Assembly (NCBI GenBank): GCA_900299205.1
Contig: OMIW01000062.1
Span: 1 to 64,000, forward strand
Reading direction: 5' to 3'
DNA: 64,000 bases
Source of the DNA: Pseudomonadota bacterium
GTDB taxonomy: Bacteria > Bdellovibrionota_C > UBA2361 > OMIW01
Shown here one piece after another: positions 54,155 through 64,000 of this stretch (position 1 is its first letter; each line of letters starts with the position of its first letter). The notes under the pieces are model-generated. The model saw only the letters and a list, made by a program, of their open reading frames with translations, did no database searches and was not told where the DNA came from. The position numbers and the translations under genes were made by a program.

Positions 54155-57100
54155 CTACATCACCCCGTAAGCTCGGCCCCCATCTAGATCGATATCCGAT
54201 TCCGCTGATGGCTGCGCCGCTTCGACCAGCTCTACATCAAGTCCAAGCGATTGCAACTCTTTCATCATAACATTGAACGACTCGGGCAGCCCCGGTTCGA
54301 GCACATGCTCTCCCTTCACAATCGACTCGTACATCCGAGTTCTTCCAGCTACATCGTCAGATTTAACCGTGAGGAACTCCTGAAGGGTAAAGGCCGCCCC
54401 ATACGCCTCGAGCGCCCAAACCTCCATTTCACCAAGCCGCTGTCCCCCCATCTGAGCCTTCCCCCCCAGAGGCTGTTGGGTCACAAGCGAATATGGTCCG
54501 ATCGAGCGGGCATGAATCTTGTCATCCACCAAATGGTCGAGTTTCAGCATGTACATGATCCCGACAGTAACTTTCTCCTTAAATGCCTCTCCCGTCCGAC
54601 CATCATACAGCTGGACCTGCCCTGATTCCGAGACCCCTAGGCCCGACAACAAGCTTCGGATCTCCGGCTCAGTCGCAGGATCGAAGACGGGTGTCGCGAG
54701 ATGCACGCCCTTTCGTTGACGACGGGCAACTTCTAGCAATTCGGGGTCAGAAAGCTCTGAGAGGTGTTGACCTTCCTTGGAGTCTCCAAAAACAACTTTC
54801 ATGACCAACCTTAGCTCCCGAACTGCTTGACTTCGAACCGTCTCGTCAACATCATCCCGTAGAACTCCGGTCGCCGGGTCCATCACTTTCTCCAAAACCT
54901 CCTCAAATCTTCGACCGGTGACATAAGCCGCTAAACCTAAATGAGTCTCGAGTAGCTGGCCTACATTCATTCGAGATGGTACACCGAGGGGGTTGAGCAC
55001 GACATCCACAGGTCGGCCGTCTGCCATGTAGGGCATGTCCTCCTTGGGGAGCACTCTTGAGAGAACTCCTTTGTTTCCGTGCCGTCCTGCCAACTTATCT
55101 CCAACTTGAAGCTTCCGCTTTATGGCAATAAAAACTTTGACCATTTTTATTACACCGGGAGCGAGCTCATCCCCTTCGCTGAGGCGCTTTGTCTTCTCCT
55201 GCAAAAGAGCTCGTTTGCTGTTTATCAGCTGTCCCGTTCTAACAACTACCCGATTTATGATTTCTCGTATCGACTGGTCCCCAACATCGAAGCTCAGAAG
55301 ATATTCAAAAGGCACTGAATCTAATAAAGGCTCATCGACTACCACACCGCGCTCTACTAGAATTCGGCGATACTCATCTATAACGGGTACAGCTGTGGTC
55401 TTTCCTACCAACAGCTCTTTGATCTCCTTGAGCGCTGTATCGCGTATGATATTTATTTCATCCCTTTGATCCTGCTCCAGCTTTTGGATCTCCCGTCGTT
55501 CAATCGCCAAGGTCCGCTCATCTTTCTCAGTGCCCTTTCTTGAGAATACTTGGGCAGCGACCACGGTACCCTCCACGCCTGGAGGCAGCTTCAGACTAGT
55601 ATCACGAACCTCCCCTGCCTTCTCGCCAAAAATTGCTCGCAAAAGCTTCTCTTCTGGACTGAGCTGGGTCTCGCTTTTTGGGGTAATTTTGCCAACCAAT
55701 ATATCCCCTGGTGCAACTTCGGCACCGATCCTGATTATTCCGGATTCATCCAGATTCCTCAGCGCCTCTTCCCCGACGTTTGGAATATCGCGGGTAATTT
55801 CCTCCCGTCCTAACTTCGTATCTCTCGCAACGCATTCAAACTCTTCAATGTGTATAGAGGTGAAGAAGTCGTTCTTTACCATCTCCTCGCTGATGAGGAT
55901 TGAATCCTCAAAGTTGTACCCGCCCCACGGCATAAAAGCAACTAAACAATTCTGCCCGAGGGCCAACTCCGCCATCTCGGTGCTAGGTCCATCGGCTATT
56001 ACTTCACCGGCTGATATCACTTCACCTGGACGTACTATTGGTCTCTGATTAATACATGTGTTTTGGTTGGAACGGCGATACTTTACTAAGTTGTAAATAT
56101 CAACCCCAGTGTCTAACTCATTATCCGAGGTTTGATCTGCTCGGATCACTATTCTCTCTGAATCAACCGCGACCACTCGTCCTGACCGAGAGGCCACCAC
56201 CGTTGCCTTACTGTCCCGGCCCACCGGCTTTTCCATGCCAGTACCAACCAGAGGTGCCTGCGCTCGAAGACAGGGCACCGCCTGTCGTTGCATGTTCGAC
56301 CCCATTAGAGCTCGGTTGGCGTCATCATTTTCAAGGAACGGGATTAGAGCTGCCGCAACACTAACTATCTGCTTGGGGCTCACATCCATTCGTGTAACAT
56401 CGCCACCAGAAGCGAGTACATATTCCCCATTCTTCCGGCAGGAAACCGCACCAACAAATCGACCCTCATCATCCAAGGGGGCGCTGGCTTGCGCGATCGT
56501 CTCCCGCTCCTCTTCCAGGGCGGAGAGGTAAACAATGTCTGAGGAAACCCGACTTACGTTATCCACAACTCGGTAGGGAGTTTCGACGAACCCAAACTCG
56601 TTTACCCTTGCGTAAACTGCAAGGGAGGCTATGAGACCTATATTCGGTCCCTCAGGAGTCTCAATCGGACAAATCCGACCGTAGTGGGTTGGGTTTACAT
56701 CCCTAACTTCAAAACCCGCTCTGTCCCGAGTAAGGCCCCCTGGACCCAACGCCGACAGACGGCGCTTATGAGTGATTTCCGACAAGGGGTTAGTCTGGTC
56801 CATGAACTGAGACAGCTGTGACGAACCGAAGAACTCTTTGACAACGGCAGCGACCGGCTTGTAATTTATCAAATCCTGTGGCACGAGAGTATCGACATCT
56901 TGCATGCCGATCCGCTCTTTTACCGCCCTCTCCATCCGGACAAGGCCTACCCGGTACTGGTTTTCAATCAGCTCCCCTACTGCCCGAACCCTACGGTTCC
57001 CAAGATGATCGATATCATCCACCGCGAATCGGACCGAATCTGATGAGGTCCTCAGGTGAAGCAGATATCGAATTGTTTCCTTAATATCAGCGCTAGTAAG

Positions 57101-58636
57101 CGCACTCTCGGTTAATGGGGGCGGCTCCTTCCCCTGAGAGATAAAGAGTTTATGATTTATCTTGTAGCGCCCTATATCCGACAGGTCGTACCGCTCTGGG
57201 TTAAAGAAAAGGTTCCTGAATGTTGCATGTGCAGTCTCGGCACGCGGAGGGTCGCCCGGACGAAGCCGACGATATATCTCGATCACAGCTTCGGTAGAGC
57301 CTTTGTTCAATAAGCGATCGGATATCGATGTTCTATCCACCTCGACTTTATCCGTCAGGAGCGTTCTCAGCAGGGAGTCACCGATATGATGATCATCAAG
57401 ATAAAGAACTCTCAGGGATTCAATACCCGCATCTCGGAGAAGGGATAAAGTTCCTGACTCAAGGATGTCACCCTTGACGTTGACCTTGTCAGCCGTCAGC
57501 TCACCCCCAGCATGCACGATAACTGACAGGCCCTCACACAACGCTGCTACTTCCGCCTCGTTACCAACCTCAATCAGCTCGCCAAACCGCTCCTTAATGA
57601 TATCCCATCCGATCAACACCTCGCCCGCCTCAGCAATTACTTCACCGGTCCGGCGATTAATCAACTCTTGATTGGCTCGAACAATCGTGTCGGCACTGAC
57701 CATCCCTATCACTGAGTCCGGGGCAACTTCTATAGAGACCACTTCCGCCTCTCTTAATCGTCGTATCACCGCCCGATTAAGCTTACCGCCCTGCCGAACG
57801 AGGACCCGCCCCCCGACCTTAATCTCTTGAAAGGACTTTTGCCCTTCGAGCTGGTCGGCTTTGAAATCCTTGGTTACAATCCCTCTTTTTCCAAAACGAA
57901 TAGTGTCCGTTTTATAGTATTCAGAGAGAATCTCGTCGGGAGACATCCCAATTGCACGAAGAAGTACCGAAGCTCCAAGCTTTCGTCGTCGATCTATTCG
58001 GACGTGCAGGATATCCTTTATGTCGAATTCAAAGTCTATCCACGAGCCACGGTACGGTATGATGCGCGCTGAATAAAGCAGCTTACCCGAGACATGGCTC
58101 TTCCCATCATCGTGATCGAAGAAAGCCCCCGGCGACCGGTGGAGCTGGCTAACGATTACTCGTTCCGTGCCGTTGATGATAAAAGTCCCCTTTTCAGTCA
58201 TAAGGGGAATCTCGCCGAAATAAACGACATCCTCTTTGAGAGCGCTTAGAGTCCGTTGACCCGTTTCACTCGCAACATCCCAGAGCTCAAGCTGAATTGT
58301 AACACGAAGAGGCGCAGCCCAGGTCATACCCCGCTGCCGGCACTCCTCTTGGTCGTATTTTGGATTTCCGAGCGAATATCCGACAAAGGTGAGGGAGGTT
58401 GTATCGTTGTAGTCCTTGATCGGAAAAACAGACCTGAATACTCTTTGAAGCCCGATATCCAGACGTCGATCTGGCTCCACATCGGCCTGCAGAAATCTCT
58501 CGTATGAATTGCGCTGGATCCCAATGAGGTTGGGTAACTCGGTGACCTCCTGGATTTTGGAGTAGCTCCGCCTGAGCCGAAAATTGGTTTTTACTCTCGA
58601 TGTTTGCGATTTCGTGGTCTGTACTTTTTGACTCAT
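54155..58636 (-). CDS. rpoB: RNA polymerase beta subunit
   Basis: Beta subunit, 1493 residues, which is longer than E. coli (1342). [19 protein letters not shown] and [13 protein letters not shown] form the rifampicin pocket; the Asp, His and Ser positions most often mutated in resistance are wild type. [23 protein letters not shown] and the C-terminal [19 protein letters not shown] are invariant motifs. The extra length lies mainly in the region between residues ~270 and ~450 (repeat-like [22 protein letters not shown] segments). Separated from rplL by ~600 bp. Confidence 0.98.
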   Translation of the reverse strand: MSQKVQTTKSQTSRVKTNFRLRRSYSKIQEVTELPNLIGIQRNSYERFLQADVEPDRRLDIGLQRVFRSVFPIKDYNDTTSLTFVGYSLGNPKYDQEECRQRGMTWAAPLRVTIQLELWDVASETGQRTLSALKEDVVYFGEIPLMTEKGTFIINGTERVIVSQLHRSPGAFFDHDDGKSHVSGKLLYSARIIPYRGSWIDFEFDIKDILHVRIDRRRKLGASVLLRAIGMSPDEILSEYYKTDTIRFGKRGIVTKDFKADQLEGQKSFQEIKVGGRVLVRQGGKLNRAVIRRLREAEVVSIEVAPDSVIGMVSADTIVRANQELINRRTGEVIAEAGEVLIGWDIIKERFGELIEVGNEAEVAALCEGLSVIVHAGGELTADKVNVKGDILESGTLSLLRDAGIESLRVLYLDDHHIGDSLLRTLLTDKVEVDRTSISDRLLNKGSTEAVIEIYRRLRPGDPPRAETAHATFRNLFFNPERYDLSDIGRYKINHKLFISQGKEPPPLTESALTSADIKETIRYLLHLRTSSDSVRFAVDDIDHLGNRRVRAVGELIENQYRVGLVRMERAVKERIGMQDVDTLVPQDLINYKPVAAVVKEFFGSSQLSQFMDQTNPLSEITHKRRLSALGPGGLTRDRAGFEVRDVNPTHYGRICPIETPEGPNIGLIASLAVYARVNEFGFVETPYRVVDNVSRVSSDIVYLSALEEERETIAQASAPLDDEGRFVGAVSCRKNGEYVLASGGDVTRMDVSPKQIVSVAAALIPFLENDDANRALMGSNMQRQAVPCLRAQAPLVGTGMEKPVGRDSKATVVASRSGRVVAVDSERIVIRADQTSDNELDTGVDIYNLVKYRRSNQNTCINQRPIVRPGEVISAGEVIADGPSTEMAELALGQNCLVAFMPWGGYNFEDSILISEEMVKNDFFTSIHIEEFECVARDTKLGREEITRDIPNVGEEALRNLDESGIIRIGAEVAPGDILVGKITPKSETQLSPEEKLLRAIFGEKAGEVRDTSLKLPPGVEGTVVAAQVFSRKGTEKDERTLAIERREIQKLEQDQRDEINIIRDTALKEIKELLVGKTTAVPVIDEYRRILVERGVVVDEPLLDSVPFEYLLSFDVGDQSIREIINRVVVRTGQLINSKRALLQEKTKRLSEGDELAPGVIKMVKVFIAIKRKLQVGDKLAGRHGNKGVLSRVLPKEDMPYMADGRPVDVVLNPLGVPSRMNVGQLLETHLGLAAYVTGRRFEEVLEKVMDPATGVLRDDVDETVRSQAVRELRLVMKVVFGDSKEGQHLSELSDPELLEVARRQRKGVHLATPVFDPATEPEIRSLLSGLGVSESGQVQLYDGRTGEAFKEKVTVGIMYMLKLDHLVDDKIHARSIGPYSLVTQQPLGGKAQMGGQRLGEMEVWALEAYGAAFTLQEFLTVKSDDVAGRTRMYESIVKGEHVLEPGLPESFNVMMKELQSLGLDVELVEAAQPSAESDIDLDGGRAYGVM

Positions 58637-59236
58637 CGTTTCTGGACTCGACGGTAGAGGGTCCGACTGTCTTTGACGGCTCCCCTTTTTAAATTTATCA
58701 CGACAAAGTGACCGAGGTACCTCCCCCAGGGTCTCTATGCCAGACGGATACTAAGGCTCACTTAAATCGTTTAGTGCCTCCCCCAATTAAGGAACATACT
58801 CCCATCTCCTTCGTCTTCGAAGGCCGGTCAAATCTCTGCTGCCCGAATTTTCTTCCATGCTCAGGGATGATCTGAAGACTATCGCAACCAACAAATTTGG
58901 TGGCGCTCCGGTGATCTCGCCCTATCATGCATTCCCCTTCGAACGCCCCCGATCCTGCCCGCTTGAAAAAACCCCTCCAATAAGGCGAGGCTGCTGTCCG
59001 TCCGGAGCCCATCTTCTAAAGGGCGCTACGTATGCGACGCGTTCCGTGGCAACACTCCGGCGGTTATCTTGGCATACTGGGATGATGCCCCAATACTTTA
59101 TCGTATTTGCCTAGCTTTGAACAGAACCTAGAAGTCTGTGACCGACGGGCTAGGTATTGAGTAGCGGACTGCTCGACCGTATCATCAAATTTCGATTTCT
59201 CGGCCGAGCTATTCCGACTGTGCGACCGAAGAACTC
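58637..59236 (-). other. Long rplL-rpoB intergenic region
   Basis: 600 bp without a convincing gene; short open frames have no family match. On the - strand a GGAGGGGTTTTTT segment (around 58970-58982) looks like the end of an attenuator, but I could not define a clear stem. In many bacteria this spacer holds an attenuator and RNase III site that lowers rpoB expression relative to L7/L12. Confidence 0.4.
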
Positions 59237-59620
59237 CTACTTCATTCCGGCTTTCGCGCCAGCTTCGGCAAACTTTTTGACCGCCGTCTCTGCGTCGCCC
59301 TTCGACAGGCCCTCCTTGACCGGCTTAGGAGCTGCATCCACTAGGTCTTTTGCCTCTTTGAGGCCCAATCCTGTCAACTCGCGCACAATCTTAATCACAT
59401 CGACCCTTTTTGCCCCAGCGTCTTCGAGCACTACCGTGAACTCAGTCTGCTCCTCCACCGGAGCTGCAGCTGCCCCGGCCGCCCCGCCCGCTACCATAGC
59501 AACAGGAGCAGCCGCAGAAACACCAAGTTCCTCCTCGAGGTCCTTCACGAGCTTTGCTGCGTCCATGAGGGTGAGGTTTTTGATAAAGGTCTTAACCTGA
59601 TCCATGCTTACTTCACTCAT
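59237..59620 (-). CDS. rplL: 50S ribosomal protein L7/L12
   Basis: L7/L12 forms the stalk that recruits translation GTPases. The N-terminal dimerisation helices, an Ala/Gly-rich hinge ([20 protein letters not shown]) and the C-terminal domain [22 protein letters not shown] ... [21 protein letters not shown] are clear. Length 127. It is 155 bp downstream of rplJ. Confidence 0.98.
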   Translation of the reverse strand: MSEVSMDQVKTFIKNLTLMDAAKLVKDLEEELGVSAAAPVAMVAGGAAGAAAAPVEEQTEFTVVLEDAGAKRVDVIKIVRELTGLGLKEAKDLVDAAPKPVKEGLSKGDAETAVKKFAEAGAKAGMK

Positions 59621-59775
59621 CGTCTACTCCGTCTTTTCCGTTTCTGGTTATTAGTACGACCCTGCCTGAAGGTACGGAATCGTCAGGCATCGCCTTTAAA
59701 TTACAACTTTTCTCCAATCGACTCTGCGATCCCTTTCTGACAAGCGAGACCTCGGAGTCCTCAATCTCTTCCAAT

Positions 59776-60330
59776 TTATCCCGCCGCCAATTTTTCCCGA
59801 TACGCGTCAACCACCCGAACGACCTGAGTGCTCGGGGCTGCCAGCAATCTGACTAGGTTGGTCGCAGGAGTATTCATCAGCCTGAGGAGCTGTGCCAAGA
59901 CCTCCTCGCGTCCAGGCATCTTCGATAACTCATCGACTCCTTTCTCGTCTAGAAACTGTCCGTCGAGAAAGGCTCCCTTAACCGAAAATGCCTCGATGTC
60001 CTTTGCGGCCTTTGCGATTATCTTGGTCGGGGCTACCGGGTCCGAAAAGGAGTAGATTATTAGAGTTGGCCCCTTCAGCACCTCTAAAAAACGGCCGATT
60101 TCCGCATCTGACCGCCCTTTTAGGGCCTCTCGTGCGCTCCGACGAGCGAGAGTATTCTTGACTACCCGAGCCTTACCTCCAGAGGCCCTTATTTCCCTTC
60201 TCAGTGAAGACAACTGAGCGACAGTCATCCCGCGGTAATCAGCACACACTGCCACCTGAGAATTGCTAAACCACTCGGTCAGAGTCCCAATTTCTTCTCT
60301 TTTTTCTGCACGGTCCATCTTTAACCCCAT
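59776..60330 (-). CDS. rplJ: 50S ribosomal protein L10
   Basis: L10 anchors the L7/L12 stalk. VCADYRGMTVAQLSSLRREI and VVKNTLARRSA are family features, and the long C-terminal helix that binds L12 dimers is present. It begins just 6 bp after rplA, so there is no room for the E. coli type L10 leader between them. The Met at 60330 has AGGAG three nt upstream; Met 60318 is an alternative. Length 184. Confidence 0.96.
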   Translation of the reverse strand: MGLKMDRAEKREEIGTLTEWFSNSQVAVCADYRGMTVAQLSSLRREIRASGGKARVVKNTLARRSAREALKGRSDAEIGRFLEVLKGPTLIIYSFSDPVAPTKIIAKAAKDIEAFSVKGAFLDGQFLDEKGVDELSKMPGREEVLAQLLRLMNTPATNLVRLLAAPSTQVVRVVDAYREKLAAG

Positions 60331-60336
60331 AATCTC

Positions 60337-61035
60337 CTAGACTGTCCTGAGCGGAGCGACATCGAGACGAATCCCGGGACCCATCGTTAAACTAATCGCT
60401 GCATTCTTGAGATATATCCCCTTGGAGGTTGAGGGCTTTGCCTTGTTAATCGCCCCCATCACTGCATTGAGATTATCAAGAAGCTGCTCCGGCTTAAACG
60501 ATCCCTTCCCCAGAGGAACGTGGATGATCCCAGTCTTATCAACTTTGTAATCGGCTCGGCCGGCTTTCACCGCACGAACGGTATCAGCAACGTCGAATGT
60601 GACCGTCCCTATCTTAGGGGAAGGCATCAACCCTCGAGGTCCTAAAATTTTTCCAATTTTCCCGACCTGGACCATCATGTCTGGGGTTGCGATAACCGAG
60701 TCGAAGTCTTGAAAACCCTCTTGGACCCTTTGAACGAGATCCTCGGCTCCAACAATATCAGCTCCGGCCGACTGCGCCTCGACTGCTTTTTCGCCACGGG
60801 CAAAGACCGCCACACGAACTGACTTCCCGAGCCCGTGAGGTAATGCAACACTGCCCCTCACATTCTGATCGGCTTTTCGCGGGTCAACGCCAAGACCTAC
60901 CGCGAGCTCAACCGTCTCGTCGAACTTCGCCGATGCCGTCTTACTTAAAAGTTGGCATCCTTCCTCCACCGAATAAAGCTTTGCCTTGTCGACGAGGGCT
61001 GCCACCCTTTTGAATCGCTTTCCCTTTTGAGCCAT
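60337..61035 (-). CDS. rplA: 50S ribosomal protein L1
   Basis: L1 moves with the E-site tRNA and often represses its operon. [10 protein letters not shown] opens the protein; [22 protein letters not shown] and the [11 protein letters not shown] segment are diagnostic. The Met at 61035 has AGGGAG upstream. Length 232. Confidence 0.97.
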   Translation of the reverse strand: MAQKGKRFKRVAALVDKAKLYSVEEGCQLLSKTASAKFDETVELAVGLGVDPRKADQNVRGSVALPHGLGKSVRVAVFARGEKAVEAQSAGADIVGAEDLVQRVQEGFQDFDSVIATPDMMVQVGKIGKILGPRGLMPSPKIGTVTFDVADTVRAVKAGRADYKVDKTGIIHVPLGKGSFKPEQLLDNLNAVMGAINKAKPSTSKGIYLKNAAISLTMGPGIRLDVAPLRTV

Positions 61036-61163
61036 CACTTCTCCCTTGTTTGTAGACACCTCTTTGGTGCCTCCTTGATCGATAAATGCGGCTTCAGACA
61101 GATCTTCACTGCTCTTCGAATCAGTGGCAGCCTCTACCCAGCCCCAGAAGGTACCTATCCCGT

Positions 61164-61589
61164 CTAATCGATGATATCCACCCCCATACTCCGAGCGGTG
61201 CCTTGGACAATCCGGAACGCCGCATCTTCGTCGTTTGCGTTAAGATCGATAAGCTTGGCTCGAGCAATTTCGTATGCTTGGCTTCGCTTCAACCGACCCA
61301 CTTTTGTTTTATTGGGAACCGCCGAGCCCGATTCAATCCCAACTGCCTTCTTAATAAGATATGAAACTGGGGGAGTCTTAATCTCGAACGTGAATGACCT
61401 ATCCTTGTAAACGGTAAGCAGGACAGGAGTGACCTCCCCTAGCTTACTTTGAGTCCTTGCATTGAACTCCTTACAGAATTGCATGATATTAACCCCATGC
61501 TGTCCAAGAACCGGGCCTACCGGGGGCGCCGGATTAGCTTGTCCTGCCTTGAGCTGCAACTTCACTATCGCTGTTACCTCTTTTGCCAC
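61164..61589 (-). CDS. rplK: 50S ribosomal protein L11
   Basis: L11 forms the GTPase-associated centre and is needed for Rel[22 protein letters not shown] and [15 protein letters not shown] are near-universal; the C-terminal rRNA-binding domain ends [10 protein letters not shown] start at a GTG (61589) with GGAGAAG upstream, one base after the nusG stop; an ATG ten codons earlier would overlap nusG. Length 141. Confidence 0.96.
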   Translation of the reverse strand: MAKEVTAIVKLQLKAGQANPAPPVGPVLGQHGVNIMQFCKEFNARTQSKLGEVTPVLLTVYKDRSFTFEIKTPPVSYLIKKAVGIESGSAVPNKTKVGRLKRSQAYEIARAKLIDLNANDEDAAFRIVQGTARSMGVDIID

Positions 61590-61590
61590 G

Positions 61591-62154
61591 TTAGCACTTC
61601 TCCACTTGCATAAAATCAAGCTCTACGGGGGTTGCCCTCCCGAAGATGCTAATTAACACCTTAACTTTACCCTTTTCAGGCCTCACCTCTTCCACAGTAC
61701 CGCTAAAGTCGGCAAATGGCCCATCCACGACCTTGACTGTCTCTCCCTGTTCGAATGAGAATCTCGCTCGAGGGGAGGAGGCCCCCTCCTCTACCTGCGA
61801 TATGATTCGCAGCACTTCCTCGTCCGAGAGGGGAGAAGGGTCCGTAGCATCCCCGATAAAGCCTGTTATCTTTGGAGTCTCCTTCACCAAATGCCATGTG
61901 TCTTGGTTCAAGACCATTTGGACGAGCATATATCCGGGGAAAAACTTTCTGTTGCTTGTCTTCTTCTGGCCTTTGACGAGTTCCACTACCTTTTCTTGCG
62001 GAACGTGAATATCACCAAACCAGCTGTCCATCTTTGCTAATCGGATCCGCTCCTCGAGAGCCTGCTTAGCCTTGAGCTCAAATCCTGAGTACGCATGCAC
62101 TACATACCATGAGAGCTTTGCCTCATGCTTATGTTCAGCCTGTTCTTCCCCCAT
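61591..62154 (-). CDS. nusG: Transcription elongation/antitermination factor NusG
   Basis: NusG links RNA polymerase to ribosomes and Rho. The NGN domain has [18 protein letters not shown] and [23 protein letters not shown]; the KOW domain [24 protein letters not shown] follows. An N-terminal acidic tail of ~15 residues precedes the NGN fold. The Met at 62154 has AAAGGGGG upstream. It follows secE closely. Confidence 0.97.
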   Translation of the reverse strand: MGEEQAEHKHEAKLSWYVVHAYSGFELKAKQALEERIRLAKMDSWFGDIHVPQEKVVELVKGQKKTSNRKFFPGYMLVQMVLNQDTWHLVKETPKITGFIGDATDPSPLSDEEVLRIISQVEEGASSPRARFSFEQGETVKVVDGPFADFSGTVEEVRPEKGKVKVLISIFGRATPVELDFMQVEKC

Positions 62155-62254
62155 ATTGCCCCCTTTGTGCTTCAGAAAGCCGGCACAAGCCAATACGCAT
62201 CCATTTCAAAAAATCACCCCTCGCCCTCAACCGGCGACAGCATCTCAATGCCGA

Positions 62255-62473
62255 CTAGACAATCCAGGACATGACCACATTGAATAGGCCATCCATGACC
62301 GCAAGAACGGCTGAAAACATCGCTATTAGACCCAATACCACCAAAGTTTGAAGGCGGGTTTCCTGCCTTGAAGGGGGCTGAACCTTCTTCAACTCTCCAA
62401 GACTCTCGCCAAAATACGACGATGCGCGACGATACGCACTTTGAGAAATCATTTCTTGGGCTACTTTAGCCAT
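62255..62473 (-). CDS. secE: Protein translocase subunit SecE
   Basis: Small SecYEG subunit with a single C-terminal transmembrane helix (LQTLVVLGLIAMFSAVLAVMDGLFNVV) after an amphipathic helix (FGESLGELKKVQPPSRQET), the universal SecE pattern. The Met at 62473 has GAGAGG upstream and gives 72 residues; the longer open frame is rejected. First gene of the secE-nusG-rplKAJL-rpoBC unit. Confidence 0.92.
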   Translation of the reverse strand: MAKVAQEMISQSAYRRASSYFGESLGELKKVQPPSRQETRLQTLVVLGLIAMFSAVLAVMDGLFNVVMSWIV

Positions 62474-62774
62474 CTTAGCCTCTCTAATCTTCGGAAGCCG
62501 ACTGTGGCTAGCGACCGACCAATACTTCTGCCTGTGAGCCAATCAAAGCTTACACCTTGACAGATTATCTTTCATTGCCGAGGTTTACCTTGGGGCTGTC
62601 AGCATATCTGCCGCCACCTTAGAGGTCTCAACGGCTATCGACTCGACGAGATACGAGAGATTACCCCGTCGGACCCTGCTGTCACCAGCTTTCACTTTGT
62701 TGTAGACCGCCCCCCGCCAAAGGGGCCCGCCTATCCTTGCTGGAGCAGACCTGACTACGTTCGAAACGCCGGGA

Positions 62775-62803
62775 GCTTAGCAGAAGGCTGAGGCACCGAC
62801 AAC
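62775..62803 (-). promoter_or_regulatory. Weak sigma70-like promoter candidate for secE-nusG
   Basis: On the - strand TTGTCG, 17-bp spacer, TAAGCT, followed by a GC-rich discriminator. It lies in the ~470-bp spacer between secE and tRNA-Tyr, which otherwise holds no recognisable gene (a ribosomal protein L33 gene was looked for and not found). Confidence 0.35.
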
Positions 62804-62947
62804 CCCTTTCCGTGATTTTTTGGCCAAATCCCCCGCTAAACACGCCGTAGGAGGACTTTTCTTCCCCCCTCCGAATACATGGGGACACACGAAAGGCTCT
62901 CAGCTGTCCGGGTTTTCTTCCAATGAGCGATTCGGGCAAAATGAGCT

Positions 62948-63030
62948 TGGTGAGAGAGGGATTCGAACCCCCGTAGGCGCAAGCCAGCAGATTTACAGTC
63001 TGCCCCCATTAGCCACTCGGGCATCTCACC
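62948..63030 (-). tRNA. tRNA-Tyr (anticodon GUA)
   Basis: Class II tRNA of 83 nt with long variable arm. Acceptor stem GGTGAGA/TCTCACC is perfect with discriminator A. The anticodon stem GCAGA/TCTGC encloses CTGTAAA, giving GTA. T-loop GTTCGAATC. CCA is not encoded. Confidence 0.95.
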
Positions 63031-63140
63031 GAATTTATGGTCCTTCTTCTAACTCTAGCTGACCATCTGCGCCCTCGCGTCGCGTGAATAGTCCGCTATC
63101 ATACTACCTGACCGGCCTGTATATTATGATACTTCTTAAA

Positions 63141-63214
63141 AGCGGGAGACGAGACTCGAACTCGCGACTTTCAGCTTGGAAGGCTGACGCTCTAGCCAAC
63201 TGAGCTACTCCCGC
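63141..63214 (-). tRNA. tRNA-Gly (anticodon UCC)
   Basis: 74 nt. Acceptor stem GCGGGAG/CTCCCGC perfect, discriminator T. The anticodon stem TCAGC/GCTGA encloses CTTCCAA, giving TCC. T-loop GTTCGAGTC. It lies 110 bp upstream of tRNA-Tyr on the same strand, a Gly-Tyr pairing common before secE or tuf in bacteria. Confidence 0.95.
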
Positions 63215-63352
63215 AGCTTTCTACAATGGCCAAACGTATGTTGCACAAAATTACCTGAGATGTAAACGGTGATCGACCCATTAACGGGTACTTAAGAAAA
63301 ATACCGTGATTATTCAAATGTCGCACGCCTCCGAACCCGTCCCCTAGCCCTG

Positions 63353-63385
63353 GTCCGGGGCCCGAGACAGCCCTCAACCCCGGAC
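63353..63385. repeat. 8-bp GC-rich inverted repeat downstream of the HerA-like gene
   Basis: GTCCGGGG and CCCCGGAC with a 17-nt spacer, about 110 bp after the HerA-like stop on the - strand. No T-run; termination role uncertain. Confidence 0.45.
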
Positions 63386-63495
63386 TCTCTGGCTAAAGGC
63401 TTGCTTCCTCCATCCAATAATCTTTTTCAGTGTCGTTCAGTTGACGGGGTGCACAGTCGAGGGCCCCCGGGTATCCGTCGGAATGGAATCGGCAC

Positions 63496-64000
63496 TCATA
63501 TCCAGTACTTTTGAAAATCTGGGCCCTGCGATTCGGGACTTTCCCAAGGTGCTTGTATTCTTATCCTTGTTGGCATCGGAAAATCGACGCCCAAAAGTAT
63601 TGCCTCGCCAGTTCGAAGACATGGAACTCCAGATGCAACCATCCCATGAAGCCCTCCCGCAGCTCGCTCGACAATCGATAAGTCGTGATGATTGACTAGT
63701 CGATGTATAATCATGGTGCCCATCTGACTCAGGATGTCCTCAGGAATATCGCGGGGCCTTTGAGTCACTAGACACATGGTTAGTCCGTATTTTCTCCCCT
63801 CCTTCGCCAATAACGCGAAAGAATCCAATCGATTATCTTTACTGTCTGGAATCAATGTATTGTTGAGAAACTGATGGGCCTCATCGACGATGGCGAGGAG
63901 TGGCTTTTTTCTGAAAACGTCGAGGCGAGCAGCTTCCATTAGATAACGTCCGATTGCATTTGCGACGATCTCACGCGCGTGGTGCGCGAAGGAAAGATAC
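63496..64000 (-). CDS. HerA/DUF87-type P-loop ATPase, C-terminal fragment
   Basis: Only the C-terminal ~167 residues are inside the window; the frame stays open to base 64000. The Walker B and neighbouring motif LLAIVDEAHQFLNN, then the sensor region AKEGRKYGLTMCLVTQRPRDIPEDILSQMGTMIIHRL, and the C-terminal GEAILLGVDFPMPTRIRI are typical of the HerA/FtsK-like DUF87 group. Upstream, FAHHAREIVANAIGRYLMEAA is also in frame. HerA proteins are hexameric DNA translocases, in archaea paired with NurA; bacterial versions act in DNA repair or, with a nuclease or Sir2 partner, in phage defence. The partner, if any, is outside the window. Confidence 0.85.
   Translation of the reverse strand, partial: YLSFAHHAREIVANAIGRYLMEAARLDVFRKKPLLAIVDEAHQFLNNTLIPDSKDNRLDSFALLAKEGRKYGLTMCLVTQRPRDIPEDILSQMGTMIIHRLVNHHDLSIVERAAGGLHGMVASGVPCLRTGEAILLGVDFPMPTRIRIQAPWESPESQGPDFQKYWI

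Noticed and set aside
58758-59012. 84-codon - strand frame between rplL and rpoB
   Set aside because: No family match and no start signal; the spacer is typically regulatory.
62543-62947. Possible rpmG (L33) or tRNA-Trp upstream of secE
   Set aside because: No Cys-rich 50-residue frame and no cloverleaf found; only a 35-codon GTG frame without family resemblance.
63220-63248. TTGTGC-N17-TGTAGA as promoter of tRNA-Gly
   Set aside because: The -10 box would place the start site inside the mature tRNA.
1-64000. CRISPR arrays, IS elements, prophage or rRNA genes
   Set aside because: No regularly spaced repeats, transposase, phage structural genes or rRNA sequence seen on either strand.

Overview
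The window is bacterial chromosome of moderate G+C from a Gram-negative organism. An LptE lipoprotein, a TadE-type pilus protein, several lipoproteins, PspA and a complete minCDE set all point to a two-membrane envelope. I cannot name the phylum. Most translation proteins look like generic proteobacterial or deltaproteobacterial-type sequences, but EF-Tu has an unusual switch I that, as I recall, resembles the planctomycete form. No IS element, prophage, rRNA or CRISPR array is visible.

1-29 kb is a mixed housekeeping and accessory region, mostly on the + strand. In order it holds: an EntD-like phosphopantetheinyl transferase and a DUF374 acyltransferase; an orphan Dam-type adenine methylase; a TadE-like protein with two thrombospondin-like repeats; a putative winged-helix regulator divergent from a pspA-membrane-protein pair, with palindromic operator candidates between them; a large fused UvrD-like helicase preceded by a long hairpin; ispG; a membrane-anchored pseudokinase; tRNA-Leu(UAA); on the - strand a tandem Deg7/Nma111-like protease, uvrB, a small lipoprotein, tRNA-Leu(CAG) and minCDE; then pgpA, an aminopeptidase, pyrF, a lipoprotein, dcd and rpsT.

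29-62.5 kb is one long - strand block. Read in the direction of transcription it is secE-nusG-rplK-rplA-rplJ-rplL-rpoB-rpoC, a strong terminator, then rpsL-rpsG-fusA-tuf-rpsJ-rplC-D-W-B-rpsS-rplV-rpsC-rplP-rpmC-rpsQ-rplN-X-E-rpsH-rplF-R-rpsE-rpmD-rplO-secY-adk-rpmJ-rpsM-K-D-rpoA-rplQ, a small unknown gene and lptE. Two usual members, rpsN (between rplE and rpsH) and infA (near rpmJ), are missing from their normal places. fusA is split by a frameshift in the middle of the protein.

62.5-64 kb holds tRNA-Tyr(GUA), tRNA-Gly(UCC) and the C-terminal part of a HerA/DUF87-type ATPase that runs off the end of the window.

Main points for follow-up: the split fusA, the EF-Tu switch I variant, the regulator/PspA locus with twin operators, the TadE-thrombospondin fusion, the tandem protease with a dead second domain, and the hairpin in front of the helicase-ankyrin gene.
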